A stretch of DNA of 7,549 nucleotides from the NCBI GenBank assembly GCA_017880265.1, contig JAFJTK010000070.1, positions 1-7,549 of the forward strand. The letters are read 5' to 3'. Each line of letters starts with the position of its first letter. The first letter of the stretch is position 1. Origin of the DNA: Candidatus Pelagibacter sp. Lineage in GTDB: Bacteria; Pseudomonadota; Alphaproteobacteria; Pelagibacterales; Pelagibacteraceae. The notes under the pieces are model-generated. The model was not told the origin of the DNA and did no database searches. It worked only from the letters and a program-made list of their open reading frames with translations. A program made the translations under genes and the position numbers. Below are positions 1 through 6,576 of this stretch, piece after piece.

Positions 1-809
1 TTTTTTGTCATTATTTTTGCAGCTTTCATTTCATTTAAATTTTGTTTCTTTTCATTATGTCGTCTAATTTGACCATCTGTTATGATGCCAATAGTTTTAT
101 TCTGTTTATTTTGAACAATTAAAACTCCTAGTTTTTTATTACTCAATATTTTAATAGCGCTCTTCATATTTAGGTTTTCTTTTACAAAAGGAATTTTGTT
201 TCCTGTTAGCATTATGTCTTCAACAGTTTTTAGTTGAGCCCCAAGATTACCAGCAGGATGTATTTTTTTAAAATCAAATTTACCAAATTTTTTATATTGC
301 ATGGCTGATATTGCTAGTGCATCTCCCAAAGCTAGTTGTGCAGTAGTGCTTGAAGTTGGCACAATTCCACCAGACTCTTTTACCTCAGGAATTACAAGTT
401 TAATATCTGAGGCTTTGTATAAAATAGAGTCTCTTTTTGACATAATTCCTATTAGAGTAATTTTATTCCTATTTGCATACTGAATTATATTTTTTAGTTC
501 ACTTGTTTTACCAGAGTAGCTTATTAAAATTAAAATATCTTTTTTAGAAATACTTCCTAAATCACCATGAGAGGAGTCACTTGCAGATAAATTGAAAGAT
601 GGGGTGCCAACAGAAGATAAAGTTGCTGATATTTTAGCAGCTATTAACCCACTTTTTCCTACACCACACAAAATTACTTTAGATTTACATTTTGCAATTT
701 CAACTACAGCTTTATTAAATGAATTATCAATTTTCTTTTTTAATTTTTGTAATGCTTGTATTTCAAGATCAATTACTTTTTTTGCTAATGGTATAAATTT
801 TTTAGTCAT
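1..809 (-). CDS. kdsD: Arabinose-5-phosphate isomerase (KdsD/KpsF/GutQ family), 3' end cut by window edge
   Basis: The family interconverts ribulose-5-phosphate and arabinose-5-phosphate in the cytoplasm, the entry step to Kdo for the lipopolysaccharide inner core. I translated this strand by hand: 269 residues are present and the frame is open to the window edge. E. coli KdsD is 328 residues, so the C-terminal CBS part is missing here. A SIS domain covers about residues 30-175, with GVGKSG (49-54, the family's conserved Lys at 52), SSHGDLG (79-85), ISYSGKTSE (96-104) and PTSSTTAQLALGDALA (151-166). HPAGNLG (184-190) matches the HPGG segment carrying the family's catalytic His. DIMLTG (198-203) then begins the CBS domain. 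The ATG at 809-807 shares one base with the TAA of rnd (TAATG), which suggests translational coupling; no Shine-Dalgarno is visible. GutQ or KpsF paralogues cannot be excluded by sequence, but kdsB in the same window favours the Kdo role. Confidence 0.93.
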   Translation of the reverse strand, partial: MTKKFIPLAKKVIDLEIQALQKLKKKIDNSFNKAVVEIAKCKSKVILCGVGKSGLIAAKISATLSSVGTPSFNLSASDSSHGDLGSISKKDILILISYSGKTSELKNIIQYANRNKITLIGIMSKRDSILYKASDIKLVIPEVKESGGIVPTSSTTAQLALGDALAISAMQYKKFGKFDFKKIHPAGNLGAQLKTVEDIMLTGNKIPFVKENLNMKSAIKILSNKKLGVLIVQNKQNKTIGIITDGQIRRHNEKKQNLNEMKAAKIMTK

Positions 810-1420
810 TAGTGGGACCAGATATCATCTTTAAATAATGCTAAATCTAAGTTAACTCTAGTTTGTAAAAATTTTAAGCAATCCTTATATAGATCAATTC
901 TATTTTCTCTTTCTAATATTTTATTAAGTTCTTCATGAATTTTATGCAAATACAACACATCATTGGCACAATATTTCAATTGAGCTGGAGATAATTCGCC
1001 TCCAAAATCTGAACTTTGAAATTGTTTGCTGATATCAATATTAATAAATTCTTTTATTAATGTCTTTAGTGAATGACTATCAGAGTAAGATCTTGCTAAT
1101 TTTGAAGCAATTTTGGTATCAAGAATATTATTAGTGTCTGTTTTTAAATAGTATTTAATATGAGCCATATCTGCTCTTCCATAATGAAATATCTTTGTGG
1201 TATTTTTATCTGCAAGTAATTTTGTTAAGTTTGGAGCATCGTAATTTTTTCTATCAAATTGAATTATATGTGCATCAGAATTTCCAGAAGAAATTTGAAT
1301 TAAGCAAAGAGGATCTCTTCTAACATTCAGACCCATAAATTCACCATCAACCGCTATTAGATTGCCTAAATCTAAATCATCTGGTAAATCATTTTTGTGA
1401 AGTTGAATATTATTACTCAT
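809..1420 (-). CDS. rnd: Ribonuclease D-like 3'-5' exonuclease, short form (DEDDy)
   Basis: This is a DEDDy-type 3'-5' exonuclease, expected to trim 3' ends of tRNA and other small RNAs. All three exonuclease motifs are visible, numbered from the chosen start: DGE (D25, E27) in AVDGEFMG, the motif II Asp (D84) in FHYGRADM, and Y150-x3-D154 in YCANDV. The protein is 203 residues and consists of the nuclease domain only. E. coli RNase D is about 375 residues because of HRDC domains, which are absent here as in other short alphaproteobacterial forms. I chose the ATG at 1420-1418 (MSNNIQLHKND). The frame stays open to an ATG at 1456, but that start adds 12 residues without family resemblance, overlaps the divergent gene and covers the likely promoter. 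The gene leads a two-gene unit with kdsD, overlapping it by one base. Confidence 0.9.
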   Translation of the reverse strand: MSNNIQLHKNDLPDDLDLGNLIAVDGEFMGLNVRRDPLCLIQISSGNSDAHIIQFDRKNYDAPNLTKLLADKNTTKIFHYGRADMAHIKYYLKTDTNNILDTKIASKLARSYSDSHSLKTLIKEFINIDISKQFQSSDFGGELSPAQLKYCANDVLYLHKIHEELNKILERENRIDLYKDCLKFLQTRVNLDLALFKDDIWSH

Positions 1421-1427
1421 TTCTAAA

Positions 1428-1456
1428 CATATATAATGGAATTTAAATGAAAGCAA
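1428..1456 (-). promoter_or_regulatory. Candidate promoter of rnd-kdsD
   Basis: Reading the minus strand, TTGCTT (1456-1451) and TATATG (1433-1428) are separated by exactly 17 bp. The -10 matches TATAAT at 4 of 6 positions and the -35 matches TTGACA at 3 of 6. The predicted start would lie around 1421-1422, one or two bases before the chosen rnd ATG, so the transcript would be essentially leaderless. The -10 overlaps the -10 of the divergent gene. In such AT-rich DNA a match of this quality can be chance. Confidence 0.4.
1432..1437 (+). promoter_or_regulatory. Candidate -10 box of the NDUFA9-like gene
   Basis: A perfect TATAAT lies nine bases before the ATG at 1447. A start 6-7 bases downstream of the box would fall near 1444, giving a leader of about three bases or none. 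No good -35 is present at normal spacing: TTGAAT at 1403-1408 is 23 bp away. GGA at 1438-1440 could act as a weak ribosome-binding element only if transcription started upstream. Confidence 0.4.
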
Positions 1457-2418
1457 AAAATTGTCTTATTTTTGGTGGTAGTGGACAAATCGGTCGAAAC
1501 TTAATTAGAAAGCTAACAAAAAATAACTATAGGGTCACTGTAGTTACAAGAAATATTCACCAAAAGAGCTACATAATAAAAACACAGGCAAATGCTGGGT
1601 ATATTGATGTAGTTGAAGCCAATATTTTTGATGAGGATAAAATTAGAAATCTTTTTAAAAAAGCAGATATTTGCATAAATTTGATTGGAATATTATTTGA
1701 AAAAAAAAGAGGCAATACTTTTAAAAATATTCACTCAGTTTTGCCTTCATTGTTATCAAAACTTTGCAAAGAATATAATCTTAAGCATTTTATTCATTTA
1801 TCAGCTTTAGGAATAAATGATGCAGTAGACTCTGATTACGCAAAAAGTAAACTAGAGGGCGAAACTAATGTATTAAAAAATTTTCCGCTAGCTACAATCT
1901 TAAGACCATCAGTAGTGTATTCTGTAGACGATAATTTTACTACTAACTTTATGACCTTGTTAAATAGATTGCCAGTTTTCCCGATTTATTATGAAGGTAA
2001 GACAAAATTTTCACCAATTCATTGTTCTGATTTAACAGATACTATTTATCATGTAATCTCTAAAAATATTTATTCAAAAATAATTGAATGTACTGGTCCA
2101 GAAATTATAACTTTCAAAGAGCTTTTAGAAAAATTACAGATATTAATTGGTAAAAAAAGAATTTTATTACCTTTTCCACTACCCATCGCTGAGTTGACAG
2201 CAAGATTTTTTGAAATGTTGCCAACACCATTACTAACAAGAGACCAATTAAGATTGTTAAAATATGACAATGTTTCATCTGGGAAATATAAAACTAATTC
2301 AGATATAGGAGTTCCTAGTGTTAGGTTCTTTGATCAGGAAGTAAAAAAGTATTGTTATATGTGGAGAGAGGGTGGACAATTTTCTACTGAAAAATATTTA
2401 GCAAATAAAGAGTTATAG
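1447..2418 (+). CDS. NDUFA9-like atypical SDR, NAD(P)-binding (complex I-associated family)
   Basis: The protein is 323 residues and resembles the bacterial relatives of NDUFA9, the nucleotide-binding accessory subunit of mitochondrial complex I (atypical/extended short-chain dehydrogenases). The N-terminal Rossmann glycine motif is clear: FGGSGQIGR at residues 9-17. A later segment, HLSALGIND (117-125) followed by YAKSK (131-135), gives the Ser and Tyr-x3-Lys positions of the extended SDR fold. LRPSVVYS (152-159) and the downstream IHCSDLTD also match the family. No membrane segment or signal peptide is seen. Bacterial members are often annotated as complex I NDUFA9 subunit family proteins, although bacterial complex I works without such a subunit. 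The true role could be assembly, quinone-linked chemistry or sugar-nucleotide metabolism. The start is fixed by the Rossmann strand beginning at residue 5. It converges with gcrA across a 16-bp gap. Confidence 0.85.
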   Translation: MKAKNCLIFGGSGQIGRNLIRKLTKNNYRVTVVTRNIHQKSYIIKTQANAGYIDVVEANIFDEDKIRNLFKKADICINLIGILFEKKRGNTFKNIHSVLPSLLSKLCKEYNLKHFIHLSALGINDAVDSDYAKSKLEGETNVLKNFPLATILRPSVVYSVDDNFTTNFMTLLNRLPVFPIYYEGKTKFSPIHCSDLTDTIYHVISKNIYSKIIECTGPEIITFKELLEKLQILIGKKRILLPFPLPIAELTARFFEMLPTPLLTRDQLRLLKYDNVSSGKYKTNSDIGVPSVRFFDQEVKKYCYMWREGGQFSTEKYLANKEL

Positions 2419-2434
2419 ATATTATTAATTATTC

Positions 2435-2929
2435 TTAAGCTGATTTTATTTTTTTCTCAATAAATTCTGGAACTTCTTCTTTGTCTGTAACTTCCTCTTT
2501 TTTACCTTTAGGTTGATAAGCATACAAAAGATGTAGCTTACAATAAGAAAAGTCTTTTAATGAAGATCTTCCACAAAAATAAAATGATTTTTCGTCAGGA
2601 TGTCCAATTGGCCATTTACATGAACTTTCGTCCAATTCTTCTAATTGTTTAGGGTTTTCTGGCTCAAAGTCTTTTTCAATAATTAAAGATTTAAATTTAC
2701 TTTTTCTTCCTCTTTTGCTTTTTATATTTTTTTCTTCCAAAGAGTTTTCGAAATTTTGATTTGAGGTTGCTGCTCTTGTTTTAATTTTTGCTGAAAGATT
2801 TAATCTATGAGCCTTACCAATTACTGCGTTTCTGCTAATACCGCCAATAATCTCAGCTATTTGGCTTGCAGTGTTCCCTTTGCCCCAAAGTTCTTTTAGT
2901 TTATTTACTTTTTCCTCGTTCCAGCTCAT
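2435..2929 (-). CDS. gcrA: GcrA-family cell cycle regulator
   Basis: GcrA is an alphaproteobacterial transcription factor that binds the sigma70 holoenzyme and acts at promoters containing GANTC sites methylated by CcrM (knowledge from Caulobacter). Both conserved ends are present. The N-terminal DNA-binding part is MSWNEEKVNKLKELW (1-15), then ASQIAEIIGG (21-30) and SRNAVIGKAHRLNLS (32-46). The C-terminal sigma-interacting part is CKWPIG (104-109), FYFCG (116-120), YCKLH (129-133) and AYQP (137-140). The 164 residues compare with 173 in Caulobacter. The linker (about 50-100) is basic, with KRGRKSKFK at 72-80, which resembles an AT-hook. C104, C119, C130 and H133 form a possible metal site. 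The start is set by the family's invariant MSW beginning. The gene is monocistronic here, with a short predicted leader and no Shine-Dalgarno. Confidence 0.95.
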   Translation of the reverse strand: MSWNEEKVNKLKELWGKGNTASQIAEIIGGISRNAVIGKAHRLNLSAKIKTRAATSNQNFENSLEEKNIKSKRGRKSKFKSLIIEKDFEPENPKQLEELDESSCKWPIGHPDEKSFYFCGRSSLKDFSYCKLHLLYAYQPKGKKEEVTDKEEVPEFIEKKIKSA

Positions 2930-2942
2930 ATCAATATATTGT

Positions 2943-2948
2943 ATTATA
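2943..2948 (-). promoter_or_regulatory. Candidate -10 box of gcrA
   Basis: ATTATA on the plus strand reads TATAAT on the minus strand, 13 bases upstream of the gcrA ATG. This predicts a leader of about 6-7 bases. No convincing -35 is seen at 16-18 bp. The 10-bp palindrome CAATATATTG (2932-2941) sits at the expected transcription start, and no GANTC site lies in the 170-bp gap. Confidence 0.4.
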
Positions 2949-3058
2949 GTTTATAAAAATAACAATATACTGATACATTGAGAAATTAAACAAGCAAAAT
3001 CTCAGAGTTATTAACAAAAGTAAGTTAAAATTGGTTTAAAGGTATTTTCAATCATAAC

Positions 3059-3085
3059 TTGTATCTAATAATTAAAATTTATAAA
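3059..3085 (+). promoter_or_regulatory. Candidate promoter of argD-argF
   Basis: TTGTAT (3059-3064) and TATAAA (3080-3085) are separated by 15 bp, with the ATG at 3100. The spacing is shorter than the preferred 17 bp and the region is very AT-rich, so this is a weak call. In the rest of the 170-bp gap (2930-3099) I see no hairpin, riboswitch core, ARG-box-like repeat or small gene. Confidence 0.3.
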
Positions 3086-3099
3086 AACTGATTAAAATT

Positions 3100-4266
3100 A
3101 TGAGCTATCTGGCAAAAAATTATAATAGAAAAAAAATTTCATTTAAGTATGGAAAGGGAAGCTTTTTATATGCAACTAATGGAAAAAAATATTTAGACTT
3201 TGTTCAAGGCATAGCTGTGAATTCTTTAGGACACGCACATCCTAAATTAGTAAATGCTGTAAATAAACAATCAAAAAAACTTTGGCATGTTTCAAATGCA
3301 TTTCAAATTCCTGAAGGAGAAGTTTTAGCAAAAAAATTAGCAAAAAAAACTTTTGCAGACTATGTAATGTTTCAAAACAGTGGTGCGGAAGCAACTGAAG
3401 GTGCAATAAAAGCTGCAAGAAGATACTTTTATTCAATCGGAAAACCAAAAAAAAATAGAATTTTATGCGTTAAAAATAGTTTTCATGGGAGAACACTAGC
3501 AGCAATATATGCAAGTGGTTCAAAAAAAATGACTGAAGGTTTTGGACCAAAAGTAACTGGTTTTGATCATTTTGATTTTGGTAATCATCAATCTTTAAAA
3601 AATAAAATTACCAAAAATACAGCAGCCATAATGATTGAAACTATTATGGGTGAGGGAGGTATTAAGGTAATTCCAGATTGGTGTTTAAGAGAGCTTAGAA
3701 AAATTTGTGATAGAAAAAATATTTTATTAATATTAGATGAGGTACAATGTGGAATTGGACGATCAGGTGATTTCTTTGCTTTTGAAAAATCAAAGGTGAA
3801 ACCTGATATTGTTCCAATTGCAAAAGGTATTGGAGGTGGATTTCCAATTGGAGCAGTTTTAATGAATAAAAAAGTTGCTTCTGGTATGACAGCTGGAACT
3901 CATGGGTCTACTTTTGGGGGTAATCCATTGGCAATGACCGTTGGTAATACAGTGATGGATATAATTTCAAATAAGAAGTTTTTGAAAAATGTGAAAAGTA
4001 TTTCAAAATATTTTTTATCTAGTCTTAAAGAAATACAAAATAAATATCCTAATATTATTAAAGAAATAAGAGGTAGAGGCTTATTAATTGGAATACAGCT
4101 TAAAACAGATCAAACAAAATTTATAAAGAAACTTATGGATAATAATTTATTAACAATAAGAGCAGCAGAAAATGTTGTTAGAGTTTTACCACCACTTAAT
4201 GTAAAAAAGAGTGAAATTAACTTGGCGCTTAAAATAATAAAAAAAGTTTGTTCAGAATTGAATTAA
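3100..4266 (+). CDS. argD: Acetylornithine aminotransferase (class III PLP-dependent)
   Basis: The enzyme transfers an amino group from glutamate to N-acetylglutamate semialdehyde, giving N-acetylornithine in cytoplasmic arginine synthesis. Many ArgD proteins also serve as succinyldiaminopimelate aminotransferase in lysine synthesis, which is plausible in a small genome. The 388 residues fit the family length. Visible motifs are FQNSGAEATEGAIKAAR (91-107, phosphate-binding SGA), SFHGRTLAA (127-135), LDEVQCGIGRSGDFFAFE (212-229, D213 near the PLP ring nitrogen), AKGIGGGFPIGAV (241-253, Schiff-base lysine K242) and GTHGSTFGGNP (266-276). The last one favours ArgD over other class III transaminases such as ornithine-oxo-acid aminotransferase. 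The start at 3100 leaves a normal N-terminus (YLAKNYNRK). The stop lies one base before the argF ATG, so the two are almost surely cotranscribed and coupled. Confidence 0.95.
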   Translation: MSYLAKNYNRKKISFKYGKGSFLYATNGKKYLDFVQGIAVNSLGHAHPKLVNAVNKQSKKLWHVSNAFQIPEGEVLAKKLAKKTFADYVMFQNSGAEATEGAIKAARRYFYSIGKPKKNRILCVKNSFHGRTLAAIYASGSKKMTEGFGPKVTGFDHFDFGNHQSLKNKITKNTAAIMIETIMGEGGIKVIPDWCLRELRKICDRKNILLILDEVQCGIGRSGDFFAFEKSKVKPDIVPIAKGIGGGFPIGAVLMNKKVASGMTAGTHGSTFGGNPLAMTVGNTVMDIISNKKFLKNVKSISKYFLSSLKEIQNKYPNIIKEIRGRGLLIGIQLKTDQTKFIKKLMDNNLLTIRAAENVVRVLPPLNVKKSEINLALKIIKKVCSELN

Positions 4267-4267
4267 A

Positions 4268-5197
4268 ATGAAACATTTTATAAACTTGAAAGATATACCA
4301 GCCAAAGATCTTAGAAAAATTATTGTTGACGCTAAAAAAAGAAAAAATCTTAGAAAAAATTTAAGCACCTTAGAGGTTGATAAAGGGTCTCCACTAAAAG
4401 GTAAAATGCTTATCCAAATGTTTGAAAAAGCAAGTTCTAGAACAAGAATAAGCTTTTATTTGGCAATTAAGCAGCTTGGAGGAGGAACTTTAACTCTAAG
4501 ATCTAATGAATTGCATCTTGGGCAAGGTGGTGAAAGCATATCTGATACAGCTAAAATACTATCAACTTATGGTGATGGATTTATGTTAAGAACAGATAGT
4601 GATAAAAAAATTGAAGATTTTAAAAAATATTTATCTATCCCAATAATTAATGGTTTAAGTCCATCTTCACATCCAACTCAAGTTTTATCTGATGTTTTTA
4701 CTGTTGAAGAAATAAAGAAAAAACCAATTTCAAAATTAAATATTTGCTGGATAGGGGACTCTAATAATGTTCTAGATAGTTTAATTGCAGCATCTGTAAA
4801 ATTTTCATTTAAACTTAGTATAGGATGTCCAAAAAATTTTGAACCAGGTAAAGAAGTTAGATCTTGGGTTAAGAATAATAATAAAAAAATATTTATTCAT
4901 AATGATCCTAAAAAAGCTGTTATGGGGGCTGATGTTATTTTTTCTGATAAAGTCATATCTCTAAATGATAAAGGAAATAAAAAGAAAAAAATTGAGCAAT
5001 TTAAAAAATTTAAAATAGATAAAAAATTAATGAGTTATGCAAATAAAGATTGTATTTTTCTACACTGTTTACCTCGAGGATCTGAAGTAAGTGATGAAGT
5101 CTTTTTAGGAAAAAAATCTCACGTTTGGCAACAAGCTCTTAATCGAGTACATGTACAAAAAAGTATTTTATTATATTGTTTTGGAAACTTAAGGTAG
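4268..5197 (+). CDS. argF: Ornithine carbamoyltransferase with an atypical ornithine-side loop
   Basis: The enzyme forms citrulline from ornithine and carbamoyl phosphate in the cytoplasm. The 309 residues fit the family. The carbamoyl-phosphate motif is FEKASSRTR (52-60, S-x-R-T-R kept; FEKxSTRTR is usual). SHPTQVLSD (134-142) has HPTQ where ornithine enzymes usually have HPCQ. IGDSNNVLDS (162-171) is the usual GDxNNVxxS segment. HCLP (266-269) keeps the Cys that separates ornithine from aspartate carbamoyltransferases. The ornithine loop, normally D-x3-S-M-G, reads DKVISLN (227-233), so Asp and Ser are kept while Met-Gly is Leu-Asn. After HCLP the chain runs RGSEV, about two residues shorter than HCLPAHRGEEV. 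Pairing with argD supports the arginine role. The gene overlaps the cytochrome c gene by 9 nt, tail to tail. I see no hslO, which often follows argD-argF in alphaproteobacteria. Confidence 0.92.
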   Translation: MKHFINLKDIPAKDLRKIIVDAKKRKNLRKNLSTLEVDKGSPLKGKMLIQMFEKASSRTRISFYLAIKQLGGGTLTLRSNELHLGQGGESISDTAKILSTYGDGFMLRTDSDKKIEDFKKYLSIPIINGLSPSSHPTQVLSDVFTVEEIKKKPISKLNICWIGDSNNVLDSLIAASVKFSFKLSIGCPKNFEPGKEVRSWVKNNNKKIFIHNDPKKAVMGADVIFSDKVISLNDKGNKKKKIEQFKKFKIDKKLMSYANKDCIFLHCLPRGSEVSDEVFLGKKSHVWQQALNRVHVQKSILLYCFGNLR

Positions 5198-5728
5198 TGG
5201 TACAGGATTATCTGAATTTTGATTTAAATATTTTATAACTGAGGCTCTATCTTTTTCTTTTCTTAATCCGGCGAATGCCATTTTTGTTCCCTTAATCCAC
5301 TTAGCAGGTTTTGTTAAGTAACCATTTAATTCTTCAAAAGTCCATTCTTTCTCAAATGAAGCTAAAGCTTTAGAATACTTATAATCTGTAACGGCTCCTG
5401 TTTTTCTTCCAACTACATTATATAAAGCTGGACCAATATTATTTTTTCCACCCTTAACAATTGAGTGACATGCAGCACATTTTTTAAAAACTTTTTCGCC
5501 TAAAGCAATATCTCCCATTGCCATTAATGCGGCTATATCAATTTTTTCTTCTTCAGCTTGTTCTGTTGTTGATGATACCGTAGTAGCCTGTTCAATCTCT
5601 ACAGCATACCCAGGAGTTTTTGGCTTTTCCACATGAAATATTACATTTGATAATTTACCTATTCCAATAACCAAAAGTGCAACCATTAATACTGCAGCTA
5701 CTATTTTATTAATTTCAAAAGAATCCAT
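5189..5728 (-). CDS. cycM: Membrane-anchored class I cytochrome c (CycM-like)
   Basis: This is a periplasmic electron carrier tethered to the inner membrane, resembling CycM/cytochrome c552 of rhizobia, which carries electrons from the bc1 complex to the terminal oxidase. A single hydrophobic segment (about residues 8-31, KIVAAVLMVALLVIGIG at its core) lacks an obvious cleavage site and should act as an uncleaved anchor. Next is an acidic, Ser/Thr-rich linker (about 33-70). A heme domain follows with CAACH (84-88, heme Cys and axial His), NIGPALYNVVGRKTG (97-111) and GTKMAFAGL (147-155), where M150 is the likely axial Met. IKYLNQN (165-171) is the C-terminal helix. Its 179 residues are close to rhizobial CycM. 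The 3' end overlaps argF by 9 nt with no room for a terminator. The start region is divergent from kdsB, as in rhizobia. A GANTC site covers codons 2-3. Confidence 0.93.
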   Translation of the reverse strand: MDSFEINKIVAAVLMVALLVIGIGKLSNVIFHVEKPKTPGYAVEIEQATTVSSTTEQAEEEKIDIAALMAMGDIALGEKVFKKCAACHSIVKGGKNNIGPALYNVVGRKTGAVTDYKYSKALASFEKEWTFEELNGYLTKPAKWIKGTKMAFAGLRKEKDRASVIKYLNQNSDNPVPLP

Positions 5729-5750
5729 TTTTCTAAATTTTATTTTTGAA

Positions 5751-5759
5751 CATATATCA
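5751..5759 (-). promoter_or_regulatory. Candidate extended -10 of the cytochrome c gene
   Basis: Reading the minus strand, TGATATATG gives an extended -10 (TG, one base, then TATATG, 4 of 6 to TATAAT), 22 bases upstream of the ATG at 5728. A leader of about 15 bases would result. No clear -35 is seen, which an extended -10 can tolerate. Confidence 0.3.
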
Positions 5760-5797
5760 CGATAAATTAAAAAATTACTAAAATTTAATGTATAAAT

Positions 5798-5827
5798 TTG
5801 CCTCTATTACTATTTAATAGGTATAAT
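5798..5827 (+). promoter_or_regulatory. Candidate promoter of kdsB-pheA
   Basis: TTGCCT (5798-5803, 4 of 6 to TTGACA) and a perfect TATAAT (5822-5827) are separated by 18 bp. The predicted start is near 5834, giving a leader of about 11 bases before the kdsB ATG. With the ffs promoter this is the most convincing -35/-10 pair in the window. Confidence 0.55.
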
Positions 5828-5844
5828 ATTTAATTAAATTATTA

Positions 5845-6576
5845 ATGAAAACCTTAACGATTATACCATCACGATTGTCTGCTACTAGGCTACCTGGCAA
5901 ACCTTTATTAAAAATAAACAATTTATCAATTATATCGCATGTATTTAAAAGAGCGCAGGAGGCAAATATTGGTGATGTTATCGTTGCAGCAGAGGATCAA
6001 GAAATAGTAGACGATGTAATTAAAAATGGAGGAAGAGCCATTTTAACTGGAAAAAATCACAAAACTGGAACAGATAGAATTTACGAAGCTTTTAAAAAAT
6101 TAGAACTAAAAGATGTAGATTTGATAATGAATTTACAAGGTGACGAGCCAGCAATTAATATTGAGGATATTGTAAGTTTAAATAAAAAAATGGTTAGTAA
6201 TCAATCTAAAATGGGTACTCTTGCTGCCAAAATCAAAGACCTTAAAGATCTAGATAATGAAAATATTGTAAAAGTTGTAACTAAGGAAAATTTAAATAAG
6301 GATCAGTTTTCGAAGGCAAATAATTTTTTAAGAAGATCATTAGAGGTAGAAAATATCTACCATCATATCGGCATTTATTGCTATTCAACTGAAACATTAA
6401 AAAAATTTGTAGAATTAAATCAATCAAAAAATGAAATTGAGAATAGACTAGAACAGTTGAGAGCATTAGATAATAATATTGAAATAAATGTTGCACTTTC
6501 AAATTCTTCTCCGATAGGAGTTGACACAGAAGAAGATTATCTAGCCTTAAAAAAAATTATGGAATATAAACTTTAA
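5845..6576 (+). CDS. kdsB: 3-deoxy-manno-octulosonate cytidylyltransferase (CMP-Kdo synthetase)
   Basis: The enzyme activates Kdo with CTP to CMP-Kdo in the cytoplasm, the donor for Kdo transfer to lipid A. The 243 residues compare with 248 in E. coli. Motifs in order are IPSRLSATRLPGKPL (7-21, CTP-binding loop), HKTGTDRIYEA (72-82), LQGDEPAI (97-104, metal-binding D100), VKVV (142-145), HHIGIY (173-178), LEQLRAL (202-208) and GVDTEEDY (225-232, second metal Asp D227). The segment after VKVV reads QFSKANNFLRR (154-164), where the family usually has YFSRxxIP, so the conserved Arg is Lys and the Ile-Pro is lost. Overall similarity leaves little doubt of the family, though sugar specificity could differ. 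The stop shares a base with the pheA start (TAATG). With kdsD at the window's other end, two Kdo-pathway enzymes lie within 7 kb. Confidence 0.94.
   Translation: MKTLTIIPSRLSATRLPGKPLLKINNLSIISHVFKRAQEANIGDVIVAAEDQEIVDDVIKNGGRAILTGKNHKTGTDRIYEAFKKLELKDVDLIMNLQGDEPAINIEDIVSLNKKMVSNQSKMGTLAAKIKDLKDLDNENIVKVVTKENLNKDQFSKANNFLRRSLEVENIYHHIGIYCYSTETLKKFVELNQSKNEIENRLEQLRALDNNIEINVALSNSSPIGVDTEEDYLALKKIMEYKL

Noticed and set aside
301..834. Plus-strand open frames at 301-483 and 592-834
   Set aside because: They lie antisense to kdsD, whose SIS-domain motifs are unmistakable, and have no family resemblance.
1421..1456. N-terminal extension of rnd to an upstream ATG at 1456
   Set aside because: The extra 12 residues do not resemble RNase D starts, overlap the divergent gene's start and occupy the probable promoter; the internal MSNNIQ start is better.
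2070..2270. Minus-strand open frame inside the NDUFA9-like gene
   Set aside because: Antisense shadow of a conserved gene with no recognisable product or start signal.
2932..2941. Palindrome CAATATATTG at the gcrA transcription start as an operator
   Set aside because: Ten-base AT palindromes are expected many times by chance in a 7.5-kb window this AT-rich; no second copy supports it.
2930..3099. Possible riboswitch or leader peptide upstream of argD
   Set aside because: No paired structure, conserved riboswitch core or start-to-stop small frame with Arg codons could be found by eye.
3242..3448. Minus-strand open frame inside argD
   Set aside because: Low-complexity Leu-rich shadow, opposite the PLP-phosphate motif of argD.
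4268..5197. argF product as aspartate carbamoyltransferase, because of HPTQ
   Set aside because: HCLP with its Cys, the D-x3-S loop remnant and pairing with argD all favour ornithine carbamoyltransferase.
6281..6502. Minus-strand open frame inside kdsB
   Set aside because: Antisense shadow within conserved kdsB sequence, with no independent support.
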